From positions 1,235,001 to 1,299,000 of the forward strand of contig BSDZ01000004.1 in the NCBI GenBank assembly GCA_030268105.1: a DNA stretch of 64,000 bases. Reading direction: 5' to 3'. This stretch comes from Volvox africanus. Lineage: Eukaryota > Chlorophyta > Chlorophyceae > Chlamydomonadales > Volvocaceae. Position 1 is the stretch's first letter. Every line of letters starts with the position of its first letter. The notes under the pieces are model-generated. The model did no database searches. It had not been told where the DNA came from and worked only from the letters and a program-made list of their open reading frames with translations. Made by a program: the position numbers and the translations under genes. Below, one piece after another: positions 55,121-64,000 of this stretch.

Positions 55121-56026
55121 CACCCAGAAAAGCAATGCATACCATAACTATTCCAATCTTAGGATAGGCACGTCCTCGCGTCCTACAATCCAGGGTGCCC
55201 CTGAATCGGACATCTTCCGATCAGGCCTTTGTTTGTTAAGTTGTAAATGAAAGAGATGCAACAATGCTGTCGAGTGGGTCTGCCGGGGTTCTAATTCGCC
55301 TCTGCACCATTTGAGAGTTGATCATTCTGATGATCCCACACCAGCCTCACCAAGTGCATCAGGGGGTACCGTGAAACGCCTGAAAGTCGGTTTTAGGGTT
55401 TTAGGGTTTTAGGGTTTTAGGGTTTTAGGTGGCCTCTGCTTTACGAACTCATAAAAGGCAGGAGGCCAGGAGCAGAGAATAATCGCGCGAATATCTGTTG
55501 GTCGACGTTAGTTGGGAGTTGATGGTTGAATTAGAGACAATGTACTGAACGATGTCACCATCAGGCCACCAGGTGGACTGGGGACTGACAGGTTCCTTGA
55601 TTGCGTCGATGACCGAAGGCCACCAACCGAGGAACCTCCTCTCAATCCCTCCACAGCAACCTGGTCCTTCAAGGACGCAACACCCCTGGACACTGACCTA
55701 GGAGTGCACCTGCCCAGCGGGTGGGAAAGCACACGCAATAAACGTGATGTCAACCCAACCAACCAACCATGCAACCATGGGGGTTTTCGTTAACGTACCC
55801 TCGATATGAGTGTTCGTACAAATGTGTATGATTGAAACGCATGCAGGAGCCGCGCTTGACCAGGACGGTGCATTAATACCCAGCGTTATTAGCATCCAGC
55901 CCAGCCACAGGCGCATAACCCAGCATCACAGTTGTCAATGAATCTCCATCTCTACCCTCTTTCGCCTGCCATTGTGGACATTTGCCCCGTGCACACGTCA
56001 GGCCTTATCCGCCAGTCACCAGCTGC
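55121..56026. other. Spacer downstream of the NAD+ synthetase gene
   Basis: Contains the interstitial telomere array at 55391 and, presumably, the 3' UTR of the minus-strand NAD+ synthetase gene. No gene is recognised. Confidence 0.45.
55391..55429. repeat. Interstitial telomeric repeat (TTTTAGGG)n
   Basis: Nearly five perfect head-to-tail copies of TTTTAGGG, the Chlamydomonas-type telomere unit, far from any sequence end. Confidence 0.95.
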
Positions 56027-63898
<7,872 letters not shown>

Positions 63899-64000
63899 CT
63901 GGGAGTCGGGGTGGGGGCCCAGGGGGAAAGAGGGACGGGTAAAGGTCGCAACGTGTGTGTATGTGTGTTGTGACAAGACAATACCGTGCACGTACATCTC

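Overview
The window reads as nuclear DNA of a green alga, most likely volvocine (Chlamydomonas/Volvox relatives). The reasons are intron-dense genes with phase-consistent GT-AG junctions, GC-rich exons beside AT-richer spacers, a central-pair flagellar protein, TGTAA motifs downstream of stop codons, long Gln/His/Ala/Gly runs in proteins, and interstitial arrays of TTTTAGGG, the Chlamydomonas-type telomere unit. Gene models were built by hand from splice signals, reading phase and protein similarity recalled from memory; no database search was possible.

Layout, left to right. 1-5855 (-) holds the 5' part of the PF6/SPAG17 central-apparatus gene, running off the left edge. It shares a 352-bp divergent promoter with NDUFA9 (6208-10399, +), a mitochondrial complex I subunit, which carries an antisense dispersed repeat in its sixth intron. 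12507-19811 (+) encodes an Aurora-like protein whose catalytic residues are all replaced and whose kinase fold is split by an insertion of about 700 residues. 23181-36824 (+) is a 26-exon gene of about 1840 codons that joins some 21 WD40-like blades to a TRP-type six-helix cation channel. This is the most striking item in the window.

36825-41864 shows no convincing gene. 41865-45046 (-) is the 3' part of a UVR-motif plus TPR gene, with a mitochondrial cox1 fragment in an intron. 48509-52090 (-) is a complete ten-exon secreted protein with three saposin-type domains. 52091-56026 holds repeats, a second inverted copy of the NDUFA9 intron repeat and an interstitial telomere array. 56027-63898 (-) is the synthetase half of glutamine-dependent NAD+ synthetase, running off the right edge, with introns filled by several different tandem repeats including a 2.2-kb polypyrimidine tract.

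The genes do not form one pathway. Two themes recur: flagellum/sensing (PF6 and, by inference only, the WD40-channel protein) and energy/NAD metabolism (NDUFA9, NAD+ synthetase).
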